The notes: generated from the letters alone by a model not told the origin. 64,000 nucleotides of DNA from Pseudacidovorax sp. RU35E (GCF_900156165.1 NZ_FTMY01000003.1:310001-374000); one strand, 5' to 3'. Positions 10,001-18,531 are shown, counted from the first letter of the stretch. A program made the numbers and translations.

Positions 10001-10147
10001 GGCGTCCAGCCAGTCGAGCAAATCGGGCATGAACAGCCCGTGCACCCGGTCGAAGCGCGCGGCATCGCCCTCGGCATGCCACCAGCCATGGGCAGCCAGG
10101 TGCGCGCAGATCTCACGCTCGAAGTGATGCTCCTGATGCAGGTTCAT
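7037..10147 (-). CDS. hsdR: Type I restriction enzyme, R (motor/nuclease) subunit
   Basis: This 1036-residue subunit supplies DNA translocation and cleavage for the type I RM complex. The N-terminal nuclease region carries the ELDLALFLNG...TAELKS residues of the PD-(D/E)XK site. Superfamily 2 helicase motifs follow: Walker A SAGSGKT (Lys312) and DEAH at 420-423, then TATPKG (motif III). The ATG at 10147 overlaps the stop of the preceding 78-residue gene (ATGA). This HsdR stands last in the operon, separated from hsdM/hsdS by four accessory genes. The FAD oxidoreductase follows after 8 bp. Confidence 0.95.
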   Translation of the reverse strand: MNLHQEHHFEREICAHLAAHGWWHAEGDAARFDRVHGLFMPDLLDWLDATQPQALEKLRNTHGANLGSVLAERVRKNLNDRGTLDVLRRGVEMLGLREPLALAQFKPALAINPETQARYAANRLRVVQQVGHSPNNPKEELDLALFLNGIAVATAELKSAFTQDVQDAVDQYRFDRNPQPVGGQAEPLLAFPGGALVHFAVSQREVMMSTRLAGKATQFLPFNRGNAGGAGNAPNPQGFATAYLWEEVWARESWLDILHRYLIAKRDDKKRVQSLIFPRYHQLDATRRLVADVLEQGPGQRYLIQHSAGSGKTNSIAWTAHFLADLHDAQHRKLFDSVLVVSDRNVLDAQLQEAIFDFERTTGVVASITGEHGSKSAQLSQALKDGKKIIVCTIQTFPFALEEVQRLAATEGKRFAVIADEAHSSQTGESASKLKQLLSATEWAELQDGGEIDTEVLLAAQMEARASAGKGLTTIAFTATPKGKTLELFGRPGADGLPQPFHVYSMRQAIEEGFILDVLRNYTSYKLAFKLAHDGQEWDETQVERSAALKGIMQWVRLHPYNIASKVQVVVEHYRENVQPLLAGRAKAMVVVGSRKEAVRWQKAIRAYIERQGYPLGVLVAFSGEVLDEDSYPEAVAETSAILNPGLKGRDIREVFKEPEHHLLLVANKFQTGFDQPLLCGMYVDKMLGGIQAVQTLSRLNRAYPGKDTTYILDFVNEPAEILKAFKTYHDTAELESTTDPHLVYDLRAKLDASGHYDEFEVERVVQVELGANGTQKALDAAIAPVADRLLRRYRQAQTDKLVADEAGDAKTSQAAKDTMDALQLFKRDMGTYQRVYAFLGQIFDYGNTDIEKRFLFFRRLLPLLDFGRERDTVDLSKVVLTHHTLKNKGRQPMGLNADGSYKLLPLDAAGSGSVQERQQAYLTEIIEKVNGLFEGDLSEGDQLVYVNGVLKGKLLENETLLRQAASNSKEQFASSPDLVPALVDAIIESLEAHGAMGTQALNSLRVRDGIKDALLGPGRLYESLRARSGAAGLNP

Positions 10148-10380
10148 GGCGATGCCTTGTCGCTGGCAGACGAGATGGCTTGGTTAACGCGCGCTCGCAG
10201 CCGCTCAAAGTAGCGTGAGGTCACCGGTGTCATGGAATGCGACGCAGCGCCTGCGACAAGCATCTCCCGCAGCGCTGCTGACTTGGCGCAGCGTCGAGCG
10301 CGATCGCCGCCCCAATGATTGAGTCGCGTCGCAGGAGCCTCAGAGCCCACAACCGGCTCCACGTGCGGTAGCTTTCTCAC
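10144..10380 (-). CDS. Small basic protein of unknown function in RM operon (GTG start)
   Basis: I do not recognise this 78-residue protein. It is Arg/Lys-rich; the C-terminal part (SRYFERLRARVNQAISSASDKA) looks helical. It is supported by its fit in the operon: its GTG (10380-10378) overlaps the TGA of the PIN-like gene (GTGA) and its own TGA overlaps the hsdR ATG (ATGA). So both ends are translationally coupled. A longer in-frame ORF reaching 10467 would overlap the toxin gene and is less likely. It might be an antitoxin, an adaptor to HsdR or a small regulator; nothing in the sequence decides this. Confidence 0.6.
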   Translation of the reverse strand: MRKLPHVEPVVGSEAPATRLNHWGGDRARRCAKSAALREMLVAGAASHSMTPVTSRYFERLRARVNQAISSASDKASP

Positions 10381-10874
10381 GGCGCTCCTTGGTCCAGAAC
10401 GAAGCGCGCCTGCTCCCGGCGCAGCATCTGATAAGGGTTTGCAAAGCCGATGCCCAAGCCGACGCACACGTTGGGGATCTTGATGCGCTTGAGCGTGGGA
10501 GACGGAACCTCATGCGTCACCACGGTGTGATGGCCGGCCAAGGCTGCAGCGATGAGCCAGAAATCGGCGACCTGCAGGAAGGTGTTGATGGCCGCCGGCT
10601 CGAAACCCTGTTGCAAGACCCACGCACTGACGGCCGGCGCCGCAGCCAGCACCGAGGCATCGGTCGGAACAAAGAATGCGTCGCCCTGCACATCGGCCCA
10701 GTCAGCCAGTTCATCGGCCCCAGCCAACAGCTCATCGCCGACCTGGCGGATGCTGCGCAACTTGTGGGCAGCGTGCGAATGCGTCAGCCAGTCCCAGAAC
10801 GCCGGGCAGAAGTCGAACCCGTACTGCAGGTTCTTGGCCTGGATGAACACGTTGGCGTCCAGCAGGTAGGCCAT
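10377..10874 (-). CDS. DUF4411-family PIN-like protein
   Basis: A 165-residue protein starting MAYLLDANVFIQAK, the acidic first strand of PIN-domain RNases (Asp6). Later comes VADFWLIAAALAG, the usual second acidic helix, so the nuclease centre appears intact. DUF4411 proteins are commonly encoded next to ImmA/IrrE-type XRE proteins and are treated as probable toxins. That pairing is seen here: its ATG shares bases with the stop of the peptidase gene (TGATG). Upstream in-frame codons were rejected because they lie inside the peptidase gene. RNase activity is inferred from the fold only. Confidence 0.78.
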   Translation of the reverse strand: MAYLLDANVFIQAKNLQYGFDFCPAFWDWLTHSHAAHKLRSIRQVGDELLAGADELADWADVQGDAFFVPTDASVLAAAPAVSAWVLQQGFEPAAINTFLQVADFWLIAAALAGHHTVVTHEVPSPTLKRIKIPNVCVGLGIGFANPYQMLRREQARFVLDQGAP

Positions 10875-12022
10875 CAGGTCGGGAACCCCAGAGTCCGCCC
10901 CAGCTCGTTGAAGGTGCCCGGCTTCACGATGCCCAGCATGCGGAAGGCATCCCGGTAGAGCGTGCGGCCTTCCAGGGTGCTGGCCACCAGGGTCTGGGCG
11001 AAACGTCGGCCGACACGGGCAACGGTGGTGCGATAGAAGTCGCCGCCGCCCGCGCTGCGGGCGGCCAACGCCTGCAGCCGCGCCTCTTCGGCCCGATAGG
11101 CGGCCCAGAAGGTGGCACGGTCCAGCCATCCCACGTCGCGCATGCGGCGCAGCAACACCAGGGTGCTGACCTTGAAGTGCTTGGCCAACCGTTTGAGTGC
11201 GGTCTCCAGCGCCTCACCGGGCAGCAGGACCGCGCGGAAGTCCTCGTCCGGCACCAGCAGTTGGGCGGCCACCTGGTTGCACCATGTCTCCACGGCATGC
11301 GGTGGCGTCTCGGCCAGCGGCGCATCCGACACGGCCGTCTGCCCCAGCCAGAGATGCGCCAGCTCGTGCGCTAACGTGAACATCTGGGCCGACTTGCTGT
11401 CCGCGCCGTTGATGAACACCAGGGGCGCAATCGCGTCGGACAACGCAAAGCCGCGGAACTCCTGCGGGTCGAGCGGACGGTTGTTGTTGTTCATCACCAC
11501 GCCGCTGACCATCACCATCACGCCGGCCTGCTCGGCCTGGGCGATGAACAGGCGCAGGGCTTCAGTCCAGGTGGGGCACTCGCTTCGTGCCTGAACGCTG
11601 AAGCCCAGGTGCTGACGGATGGCACGGGCCGCCTCTGCGGGCGGCGTGGCCGTGTTCAGGCTGCCCACGAAAGGCAGCGGCGCTTCGCCGTTGACCATGG
11701 CTTCGTCGCGGTACCAGATTTGCCGGGCCTGGCAGGCGTAGATCACATCCAGCAGGTCGGCACTGACGCGCGGAACGCCGGCGCCCACCGTCCGGAAGTC
11801 CGGAATGGGCAGGGTCTCTTGCGGGGGCGCCGGGAGGAAAAAGAAACCAAGAGGCGCGTGGGTGGCCTGCGCGTACTGCTCCAGCTGGCGCAAGGTGGGC
11901 TGCGCCTCGCCCGATTCCCAGCGCGCCAGTTGCGGAAAGCGCGCGTCCAGCGTGGACACATCCAACCGGGCGCGCTGGCGTGCCCAAGCGAAGAGTGCGG
12001 GTTGGACGGGGACGCGGAGCAT
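10874..12022 (-). CDS. XRE-family HTH plus ImmA/IrrE metallopeptidase
   Basis: This 382-residue protein starts with a Cro/C1-type helix-turn-helix (LARWESGEAQPTLRQLEQYA, about 30-55). A zinc peptidase domain of the ImmA/IrrE type follows, with the HELAH motif at 219-223 inside LAHELAHLWLG. Such fusions usually repress their own operon and cleave or partner a neighbouring regulator or toxin. Here the partner is most likely the DUF4411 PIN-like protein, whose start overlaps this stop. The gene lies 42 bp downstream of the DUF262 nuclease gene inside the type I RM operon. Confidence 0.85.
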   Translation of the reverse strand: MLRVPVQPALFAWARQRARLDVSTLDARFPQLARWESGEAQPTLRQLEQYAQATHAPLGFFFLPAPPQETLPIPDFRTVGAGVPRVSADLLDVIYACQARQIWYRDEAMVNGEAPLPFVGSLNTATPPAEAARAIRQHLGFSVQARSECPTWTEALRLFIAQAEQAGVMVMVSGVVMNNNNRPLDPQEFRGFALSDAIAPLVFINGADSKSAQMFTLAHELAHLWLGQTAVSDAPLAETPPHAVETWCNQVAAQLLVPDEDFRAVLLPGEALETALKRLAKHFKVSTLVLLRRMRDVGWLDRATFWAAYRAEEARLQALAARSAGGGDFYRTTVARVGRRFAQTLVASTLEGRTLYRDAFRMLGIVKPGTFNELGRTLGFPT

Positions 12023-12064
12023 TCCGTCGAGGTTATCGCAGCGAGCGAGCTGATGAGGGCCGAA

Positions 12065-14182
12065 TCACAACCCCGACCGCCCTGTCGCTGGTTCACTGAC
12101 AGGTAGGTTGTCCTGCCAAGCGGCGTAGGTGATGGAGGTGCCCTTGAGTCGCCAAGTATTGCGGCCGTTGTCCGTACGGCCCAATACCGTCGCCGACGCG
12201 GCGCTTGGGCTCTTAAACGGCGTATCGCCCGCGAAAACCAGGTGACTTCCATCCTCGGACAGCCTCAATGCACCGGAGGCACGCAGCCTCTCTCGTAGTT
12301 CCTCATAGGAATGAGGTTGCCCGGACCAGTCGAGCTTGGCCTGGGAGCCGGCCAATACGACGAATGCCTTGCCATCCTCCTGCGCCGTGGCGGCAAGCCC
12401 GTGGCGCGAGCTTTCCAGTTCGAAGACGACGGCGCTTCCAGCGCCCTCAAGCTCGGTGAATAGTGCTTCTGCCAGGGCGGCCCTGCTCTTGCGGTCTTGC
12501 AGGCGCCAATGCGTCTCCAGCTTCGCCAGCATTGCATCTTGGCGCTGCTGCATAACTGCAACGGTCCAATCCGCAAACTGAAGCACTTGTGTCGTCAGGG
12601 CGAAGGCCGTGCTGCCGCCCTTCGTGAAATACGCGGACTTCTTCCACTCGAAATCACGATTGCTCGCCGAGCTGTTTTTCTTGCGGCTAAGAAGCGCGAG
12701 GTTGCCAAGCCGGTGAACCCACAGTTGGTGCACGGCCTTGTCGGGCACCCACCCCACCCATTGGCTATTGGGGGCCGGTTGCTGCGGCATGACGTGTTCT
12801 ACCGATACCACCTCATGCTGGTAACTGGCGCTGCCGTCGGACATCAGGTGGTCCAAGCGCAGCAGCAAAAGGGCAAGCGCGCGCGGCGATTGCGTTTCGT
12901 ACAGGGGCCCGCTCAGCGCCACGTAGGTTTGGTGCTGTTCCTCGGGTGAAAGCTGCAGCGGCGATGTGGCGGCCCACAAGTCTTCACCCGCCTCGACAGC
13001 GCTCGTGAGGGCCGAAAAGCGTTCGATGCGATCGTTGGCGCCAGCCTTGCGCGCCAACATCGAATACGCCAGCCTTTCCAGGTCGCGGAAGAACTGCAAT
13101 ACCGACTCGGGTTGCTCACGGAACCGCACAAAAAAGCTCAGTGCGGGCGGTACCCAATCCTGGGACTCCAATCGGTTTAGCCAGCGCAAATGCTCGTTCA
13201 CCCGTTCGGCATGGTGCGTGCTGGCATAGTCCGCGTCGCGAAGCTCGGCGAAAGCCTGCGCCATCGGGAGCAGCACCTCGTCCACGAAGCTGCGTGGTTG
13301 TTCGAGTGGTGTCACATGCTCCTTGAACTCCTTCAGCAGCGTGCCCTTCGGCTTGGCCTTTCGATAGACCATGCGGATATGGCTGAACAAGTCGCCGAAC
13401 TCGTCACGACCCAGGTCCTCCTCTTCGTCCTCCCATTTCTTTGTATAGGCGTCGCGCAGCGCAGGTTCAATGCCGCCGATGACTTCGGCCTTGAGGATGT
13501 CGGTAGCGCTGAGGTCGAGGCCACGACTGTTGAGCACGCCAAAGATTCGATAGGCCGAATCCAGGTCAGGAGTCGCGACCGTCACCAGATAGCAGCGCGT
13601 AATGACGAATTGGACCAGCCGCACCAGATCGGGCTGATCCAGCTTGGCCAATCCATCCATTAACACCTGCGCATTGGCGCGCAGGCGCGCCTGCGCGTCG
13701 GGCAGAACGGTGTGGAGCTGGGCCATCGCCTGCAGGCCGTTCTCGTGCTGCACGTACTGGCGAAAGAAGTCGCGATCTCGCTCGCGCAGCAACAGGCGGT
13801 AGCGAGCCTGCGTTGCCGAAACCACATCCCCATGTTCGTATATGCGTTTGGTGATGCCCGCTTGGACCGCTGGATCCTGCACAGTGGTCCGAATGGCCGA
13901 AAGCAGTAGCGTCAGCGTCGTCAGTCGCTGCTGGCCGTCCACCACGGTGGCCTCTGCCACGCCCTCGGCCTTGATCAGCACGATGCTGCCGAGGAAATAA
14001 GGTGCTGCCTCGGAGAGCTGCGCAGGCGCCGAGGCCAGCGCGTCCAACAGGTCGTCCAACAGTTCCTGTGCTTGGTCGCGGCCCCAGGCATAAGGGCGCT
14101 GGTAGCCGGGGATCGTAAAGACGTAGTCGTCACTGAAGATCTTGGCGAGCGACTGCTCCTTGGCGGTAAGCGTAGAGGTCAT
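12065..14182 (-). CDS. DUF262/DUF1524/DUF4357 protein (GmrSD-like nuclease)
   Basis: This 705-residue protein has an N-terminal DUF262 domain with PGYQRPYAW and VVDGQQRLTTL (the ParB-like nucleotide-binding part of GmrS). A C-terminal DUF1524 HNH-type nuclease follows with VEHVMPQ (His463) and HRLGNLALLS. The last 110 residues (TPFKSPSAASATVLGRTDNG) match a DUF4357 module. GmrSD enzymes are type IV, modification-dependent restriction systems that need NTP. Its place between hsdS and hsdR suggests a second defence layer against phages whose DNA is modified to escape HsdR, but this role is inferred. It starts 22 bp downstream of hsdS. Confidence 0.85.
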   Translation of the reverse strand: MTSTLTAKEQSLAKIFSDDYVFTIPGYQRPYAWGRDQAQELLDDLLDALASAPAQLSEAAPYFLGSIVLIKAEGVAEATVVDGQQRLTTLTLLLSAIRTTVQDPAVQAGITKRIYEHGDVVSATQARYRLLLRERDRDFFRQYVQHENGLQAMAQLHTVLPDAQARLRANAQVLMDGLAKLDQPDLVRLVQFVITRCYLVTVATPDLDSAYRIFGVLNSRGLDLSATDILKAEVIGGIEPALRDAYTKKWEDEEEDLGRDEFGDLFSHIRMVYRKAKPKGTLLKEFKEHVTPLEQPRSFVDEVLLPMAQAFAELRDADYASTHHAERVNEHLRWLNRLESQDWVPPALSFFVRFREQPESVLQFFRDLERLAYSMLARKAGANDRIERFSALTSAVEAGEDLWAATSPLQLSPEEQHQTYVALSGPLYETQSPRALALLLLRLDHLMSDGSASYQHEVVSVEHVMPQQPAPNSQWVGWVPDKAVHQLWVHRLGNLALLSRKKNSSASNRDFEWKKSAYFTKGGSTAFALTTQVLQFADWTVAVMQQRQDAMLAKLETHWRLQDRKSRAALAEALFTELEGAGSAVVFELESSRHGLAATAQEDGKAFVVLAGSQAKLDWSGQPHSYEELRERLRASGALRLSEDGSHLVFAGDTPFKSPSAASATVLGRTDNGRNTWRLKGTSITYAAWQDNLPVSEPATGRSGL

Positions 14183-14204
14183 GTTTATGTCGAGTCTTGT
14201 TGCT

Positions 14205-15521
14205 TTACGCAGCGCGTACGTCGATCTGGCCAGTGACGGCGGCAGAAATTAGAGCTGCACGGTGTTCTTGGAGCAATGCAATTGCTCTTTCCGCTTCTTC
14301 ACTCAAAGCATTGAACTTGCGAACTTCGCCGACCAGAAAATCAGAAATTTGCATTTGCTCGCTCTTCGGCGGAATAGCGACGGAAATTTTCTTGAATTCG
14401 TCCCAGTACAAGCGAAGCCGAAAATCGGTTATTCCTTTCGAATATCGCTTCATCTCAGTTACTGCCTGAGAAGTCCTGAGTAGCATTTCGACATGCGGAG
14501 TCAAAAAATTACTTTTTATTGGCCGTGCGACGACATAAGCTGGGCTAACCATCCCTGCAACCTCAACTGCACCCAATCCGCCTTGCCATGCGCGCATCAT
14601 GTTATAGGTCAAATCGTCGGGTGCAACGGCCTTGTATTTGGAACGATCTTCGCTTCTTGAAACCTTCCGCTCCATTTCAGTTTCGTCTAGTTCTTTGTTG
14701 GATACTCCATCGTGAATGGAAACGCTCAACACTGGGAGATCTGCATTTCCTGGCTCATCGACTTCACGAAATAACGTGCCTAATCGCACCACATTCCAAT
14801 GATCGGGTACTTCGCCCAGCCATGGCACCTCAGAATCTTTCATCGGCGTATCTGGATCGAGGCCACGGGTGACGGCGCGGGAGATAGTGGCCTGACGCTT
14901 CTCGGCCAGCAGGGTGATGAGCTTTTCCTGCTCGGCAATCAGCGCGTCGATCTTGGCAGTTTCGTTGTCAAGGAAAGTAGTGATGGCGACTTGCTCTTCC
15001 CGCGGAGGAAGCGGCACGAGCGTCTCGACGAGGTACTGATGCTCGATGCTCTCAACCGTCGCCCCTTCCTTTGACCATGAGAGCAAAAGGCGGTCATTCA
15101 ACCCTTGGACCCACCGCAGGAAGAACTTGGAATCACAGGTGCCGAAATCGAAATTGAGCGCCTTCATATCCTGATTGAGCGCAACTGTGACCGCGTTGGT
15201 CGCCACGGGAATGGTGTGCTTTAGGATGCCTGAGCGCACGACTATTAGCACTTGGCCCGGCGCGATCAGACTTGCCGTGCTGTTCTCAAGTCCAGTTCTT
15301 GTTATGTGTTCTTCGGCGTCCTCTATGAGTTCGGCCTTCATGTCTTTAGGCGAGACCCACGGAATGGCGCCGTTCCAGTATTCAGGCTTCTCTCGGCTGG
15401 GTGTTCCTCCCCCGGTAAAGCGCGCGATGTGCTTGAGCTTTGCAAGCATCCAATGGATTGGCACTTTTCCGAGCCAATCTATGCCGCTGTTCTTGTATTC
15501 CGGATACTGCGGCAACATCAT
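14205..15521 (-). CDS. hsdS: Type I restriction enzyme, specificity subunit
   Basis: This 438-residue subunit gives sequence specificity to the methylase and nuclease complexes. It has two target-recognition domains, each ended by a conserved helical spacer. The central one reads [20 protein letters not shown] and continues into a coiled-coil region; the second is [14 protein letters not shown]. Base composition is visibly more AT-rich than its neighbours, especially the second target-recognition domain near 14300-14760. This is expected for a frequently exchanged specificity gene. Its ATG overlaps the hsdM stop. Confidence 0.94.
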   Translation of the reverse strand: MMLPQYPEYKNSGIDWLGKVPIHWMLAKLKHIARFTGGGTPSREKPEYWNGAIPWVSPKDMKAELIEDAEEHITRTGLENSTASLIAPGQVLIVVRSGILKHTIPVATNAVTVALNQDMKALNFDFGTCDSKFFLRWVQGLNDRLLLSWSKEGATVESIEHQYLVETLVPLPPREEQVAITTFLDNETAKIDALIAEQEKLITLLAEKRQATISRAVTRGLDPDTPMKDSEVPWLGEVPDHWNVVRLGTLFREVDEPGNADLPVLSVSIHDGVSNKELDETEMERKVSRSEDRSKYKAVAPDDLTYNMMRAWQGGLGAVEVAGMVSPAYVVARPIKSNFLTPHVEMLLRTSQAVTEMKRYSKGITDFRLRLYWDEFKKISVAIPPKSEQMQISDFLVGEVRKFNALSEEAERAIALLQEHRAALISAAVTGQIDVRAA

Positions 15522-17362
15522 TCCGCCAACTCCCCCAACATCTTCATGATGCTGGCCGCCACCGTCTTCAATTCCTCATCAATGGCCTGCAGGCTGCGCG
15601 GCGGCTCGAAGACGTAGAAGTGGCGGTTGAAGGGAATCTCGTAGCCCACCTTGCTCTTCTCGGCGTCGATCCACGCATCGGGCGCATGGGGCAGCACCTC
15701 GCGCTGGAAATAGGCGTCGATGTCTTCGCCCAGCGGCACGTTCTCGGTGTCGCGCAGGGCGCTGTCGGGCTGGGGCTTGCCCTTCTGCTTGCCCTTCTGG
15801 CCCAGCACCACGGCACCGGCCTCGTCGCGCAGCGGGCGCTCGACGGTGATGGTGGTGTAGCCGAAGTCCTCGTTGCGGAAGAGGCGGGCAATCGGCACGC
15901 GCCGCAGGCGCCCGCCTTCGGGCACCTCGGGCAGGGGCTCGCCCAGGCGCAGCAGCTGTGGCTCACCCACCGGCTGATTGCGGGCGTCGAGCACGCTCAC
16001 CTGCTCGGCCTCGGCGAAGTCGCCGAACAGGCGGGTGACGGTGTCGATGTGCGCGTCGCTCATCTCGCGGCGCTTGCTGCCCAGCGACTTGCGCATCTTC
16101 TGCCAGAAGCCGCTGGCGTCGATGAGCTGCACCTTGCCCTTGCGCGTGGGTGGCTTCTTGTTCGACAGCACCCACACATAGGTGGAGATGCCGGTGTTGT
16201 AGAACATGTCGGTGGGCAGGCCCACGATGGCCTCCACCAGGTCGTTCTCCAGCACGTAGCGGCGGATCTCGCTCTCGCCGCTGCCGGCACCGCCGGTGAA
16301 CAGGGGCGAGCCGTTGAGCACGATGCCGAAGCGGCTGCCGCCGTCCTGCGCGGGCCGCATCTTGGCCACCAGGTGCATCAGAAAGAGCATGGAGCCGTCG
16401 CTCACCCGCGGCAGGCCGGGGCCGAAGCGGCCGGCAAAGCCCTTCTGCTCGTGCTCCTGCCGCACGACCTTCTCGACCTTCTTCCACTCCACGCCGAAGG
16501 GTGGGTTGGAGAGCATGTAGTCGAACTTGCGGCCGGCGTGGCCGTCGTCACTCAGCGTGTTGCCGGCCACGATGTTCTCCACGGGCTGGCCGCGGATCAG
16601 CATGTCGGCCTTGCAGATGGCGTAGCTCTCGTCGTTGAGCTCCTGGCCGTGCAGCGTCAGTCGGGCCTGGGGGTTGTGGCCCAGTAGGTGCTCGCTGGCC
16701 ACTGAGAGCATGCCGCCGGTGCCGGCCGTGGGGTCGTACACCGTGCGCACCACGGCATTGCCGGGCGTGAGCACGTCGTCGTCCTCGATGAACAGCAGGT
16801 TCACCATCAGGCGGATGACCTCGCGCGGCGTGAAGTGCTCGCCGGCGGTCTCGTTGGAGATTTCGGCGAACTTGCGGATCAGCTCCTCGAAGACCAGACC
16901 CATGCTGGCGTTGTCGACCACGTCGGGGTGCAGGTCGATGCCGACGAACTTCTCGGTGACCAGGTACAGCAGGTTGGCCTTGGCCAGCCGCTCCACCTGG
17001 GCATGGAAGTCGAAGCGCTCGAAGATGTCGCGGGCCTCGGGCGAGAAGGCCTTGACGTAGCTGTAGAGGTTCTGCCGGATGTTGTCCTGGTCGCCCAGCA
17101 GCCGGGTGAGGTCCAGGTCCGAGGCGTTGTGGAAGCCCAGGCCGCCGGCGGCGCGGTTGAGGAAGGGCTCGGGGTTGATGCCCATCTTTTCGCGCAGGGA
17201 CTTTTCGGCGAGCACCTTGGGCTTGGTGGCCTCCAGCACGCAGTCGAGCCGGCGCAGGACGGTGAAGGGCAGGATGACGCGGCCGTATTCGGACTGCTTG
17301 TAGTCGCCACGCAGGAGGTCGGCGACAGACCAGATGAAGGACGAGAGGGCCTGGGGCGTCAT
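15518..17362 (-). CDS. hsdM: Type I restriction enzyme, DNA methyltransferase subunit
   Basis: This 614-residue N6-adenine methyltransferase modifies the host recognition site. It has the HsdM N-terminal helical domain ([20 protein letters not shown]), the SAM-binding motif [10 protein letters not shown] and the catalytic NPPF (Asn286-Phe289). I prefer the ATG at 17362 (MTPQALSSF) over an in-frame TTG 24 bp upstream; neither has an evident ribosome-binding site. It is the first gene of the operon, so the promoter should lie in the 114 bp up to the Bug gene at 17477. The stop overlaps hsdS. Confidence 0.93.
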   Translation of the reverse strand: MTPQALSSFIWSVADLLRGDYKQSEYGRVILPFTVLRRLDCVLEATKPKVLAEKSLREKMGINPEPFLNRAAGGLGFHNASDLDLTRLLGDQDNIRQNLYSYVKAFSPEARDIFERFDFHAQVERLAKANLLYLVTEKFVGIDLHPDVVDNASMGLVFEELIRKFAEISNETAGEHFTPREVIRLMVNLLFIEDDDVLTPGNAVVRTVYDPTAGTGGMLSVASEHLLGHNPQARLTLHGQELNDESYAICKADMLIRGQPVENIVAGNTLSDDGHAGRKFDYMLSNPPFGVEWKKVEKVVRQEHEQKGFAGRFGPGLPRVSDGSMLFLMHLVAKMRPAQDGGSRFGIVLNGSPLFTGGAGSGESEIRRYVLENDLVEAIVGLPTDMFYNTGISTYVWVLSNKKPPTRKGKVQLIDASGFWQKMRKSLGSKRREMSDAHIDTVTRLFGDFAEAEQVSVLDARNQPVGEPQLLRLGEPLPEVPEGGRLRRVPIARLFRNEDFGYTTITVERPLRDEAGAVVLGQKGKQKGKPQPDSALRDTENVPLGEDIDAYFQREVLPHAPDAWIDAEKSKVGYEIPFNRHFYVFEPPRSLQAIDEELKTVAASIMKMLGELAE

Positions 17363-17433
17363 GGGTCGGGAAAGCGGGGCAGCCAAAAAGGCGTTAGTGT
17401 GCCGCGCCTCCCTAGGAATGGACTTGGCCGAAC

Positions 17434-17462
17434 GCAGGAGCGAGGCGCTCGCGGCCCCTGCG
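17434..17462 (-). terminator. Candidate stem-loop between Bug receptor and hsdM
   Basis: A GC-rich inverted repeat with core GCGAG-GCG-CTCGC (17440-17452), flanked by GCAGG and CCTGC arms. It lies just past the stop of the Bug gene at 17477. There is no T-run, so termination would be weak or Rho-assisted. It may insulate the restriction operon from the upstream catabolic operon. Confidence 0.35.
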
Positions 17463-17476
17463 TCGCGGCGGGCCTC

Positions 17477-18451
17477 TTACTGCAGCTTGATCCCCCGCGC
17501 CTGGATGATCTTGGTCATGATCGCCGCCTCGTCCTGCACGCGCAGGCGCATGCCTTCGGGTGAGGTGCCGACCGGCTGCCAGCCCTTGTCGAACAGCTGC
17601 TGGCGCACCTCGGGGTTCTTCATGATGACCGCGATCTCCTTCGTGATGCGGGCCTTGGCCTCGGGCGACAGGCTGGCGGGGCCGAGCAGGGCGGTCCACA
17701 CCTCCAGGTTGAAGTCGCGCACGCCGATGTCGGCCAGGGGGGCGTATTCCGGGGCCAGGGTGCTGCGGCCGCTGGTCAGGCCGATGGCCTTGAGCTTGCC
17801 GGCCTTGACCTGCGGAATCGCGATGGCCGGCGGCACCAGGGCCAGCTGCAACTGGCCGCCGATCATGGCGGTCACCACCTGCGGGTTGCCGGCATAGGGC
17901 ACGTGCGTGGCGTCCATGCCCGGTACGCGGTTCTTGAGCAGCTCCATGCCCAGGTGGCCCACCGAGCCCACGCCCACCGAACCGTAGTTCCACTTCGTGC
18001 CCGAGGCGCGAGCCGCAGCCAGGAAATCCTTGCCGGTGGGGATGTCGTTGCTGGCCACCAGCACCAGCGGCGCGGTGGCGATCAGCGACAGGTAGCTGAA
18101 GTCCTTGGCCGGGTCGTACGGCAGCTTGGAATACAGCATCTTCGACGACGTGAGGTTGCCGTTGATGACGATGCCCAGCGTGTGGTCGTCGGTGGCCTTG
18201 GCCACGGTGTCGGCCGCGATGTTGCCGGAGGCGCCCGGCTTGTTGTCCACCACCACCGGCTGGCCCAGGGCTTTGGCCAGCGGCTCGGCCAGCACGCGGG
18301 CGGCGATGTCGGGCGTGGAGCCGCCCGGAAAGCCCACCACCAGGCGGATCGGCTTGGTGGGCCAGGCGGCCGGGGCCTGCTGGGCCTGCGCACCGCCAGC
18401 GGCCAGCAGGGCACAGGCGGTGGCGAGAAGGGTTCTGCGTGCAATCGACAT
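17477..18451 (-). CDS. Bug-family (TctC-type) periplasmic solute receptor
   Basis: This 324-residue secreted protein is an extracytoplasmic receptor for a carboxylated substrate. It has a signal peptide (RRTLLATACALLAAGGAQAQ) and the two-lobed TctC fold with WPTKPIRLVVGFPGGSTPDI, VVVDNKPGASGNIA and the SKLPYDP segment. No TctA/TctB membrane genes are nearby, so it may be an orphan receptor for a distant transporter or a sensor. It is the last gene of the 3-hydroxybenzoate/gentisate strand, 154 bp behind another Bug gene. The ligand could be an aromatic acid or a ring-cleavage product. Confidence 0.88.
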   Translation of the reverse strand: MSIARRTLLATACALLAAGGAQAQQAPAAWPTKPIRLVVGFPGGSTPDIAARVLAEPLAKALGQPVVVDNKPGASGNIAADTVAKATDDHTLGIVINGNLTSSKMLYSKLPYDPAKDFSYLSLIATAPLVLVASNDIPTGKDFLAAARASGTKWNYGSVGVGSVGHLGMELLKNRVPGMDATHVPYAGNPQVVTAMIGGQLQLALVPPAIAIPQVKAGKLKAIGLTSGRSTLAPEYAPLADIGVRDFNLEVWTALLGPASLSPEAKARITKEIAVIMKNPEVRQQLFDKGWQPVGTSPEGMRLRVQDEAAIMTKIIQARGIKLQ

Positions 18452-18531
18452 GGAGATCGGTCAGGTGCCGGAAAGCTGAAGAGGCGCCGAGTCTAGGGCG
18501 CCTGCGCGATGGCTGCAGCGGCACTTCGACC

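Noticed and set aside
6749-10213. Plus-strand open frame of 1154 codons opposite hsdR
   Set aside because: It lies antisense to the clear hsdR motifs and is rich in His, Gln, Arg and Val with no domain; typical of an open antisense frame in GC-rich DNA.
10381-10467. Upstream extension of the 78-residue gene to an earlier in-frame start at 10467
   Set aside because: It would overlap the PIN-like gene by about 90 bp, while the GTG at 10380 gives the neat GTGA overlap seen at other junctions of the operon.
15440-16687. Plus-strand open frame opposite hsdM
   Set aside because: Antisense shadow; the minus-strand frame has NPPF and DPTAGTGG.
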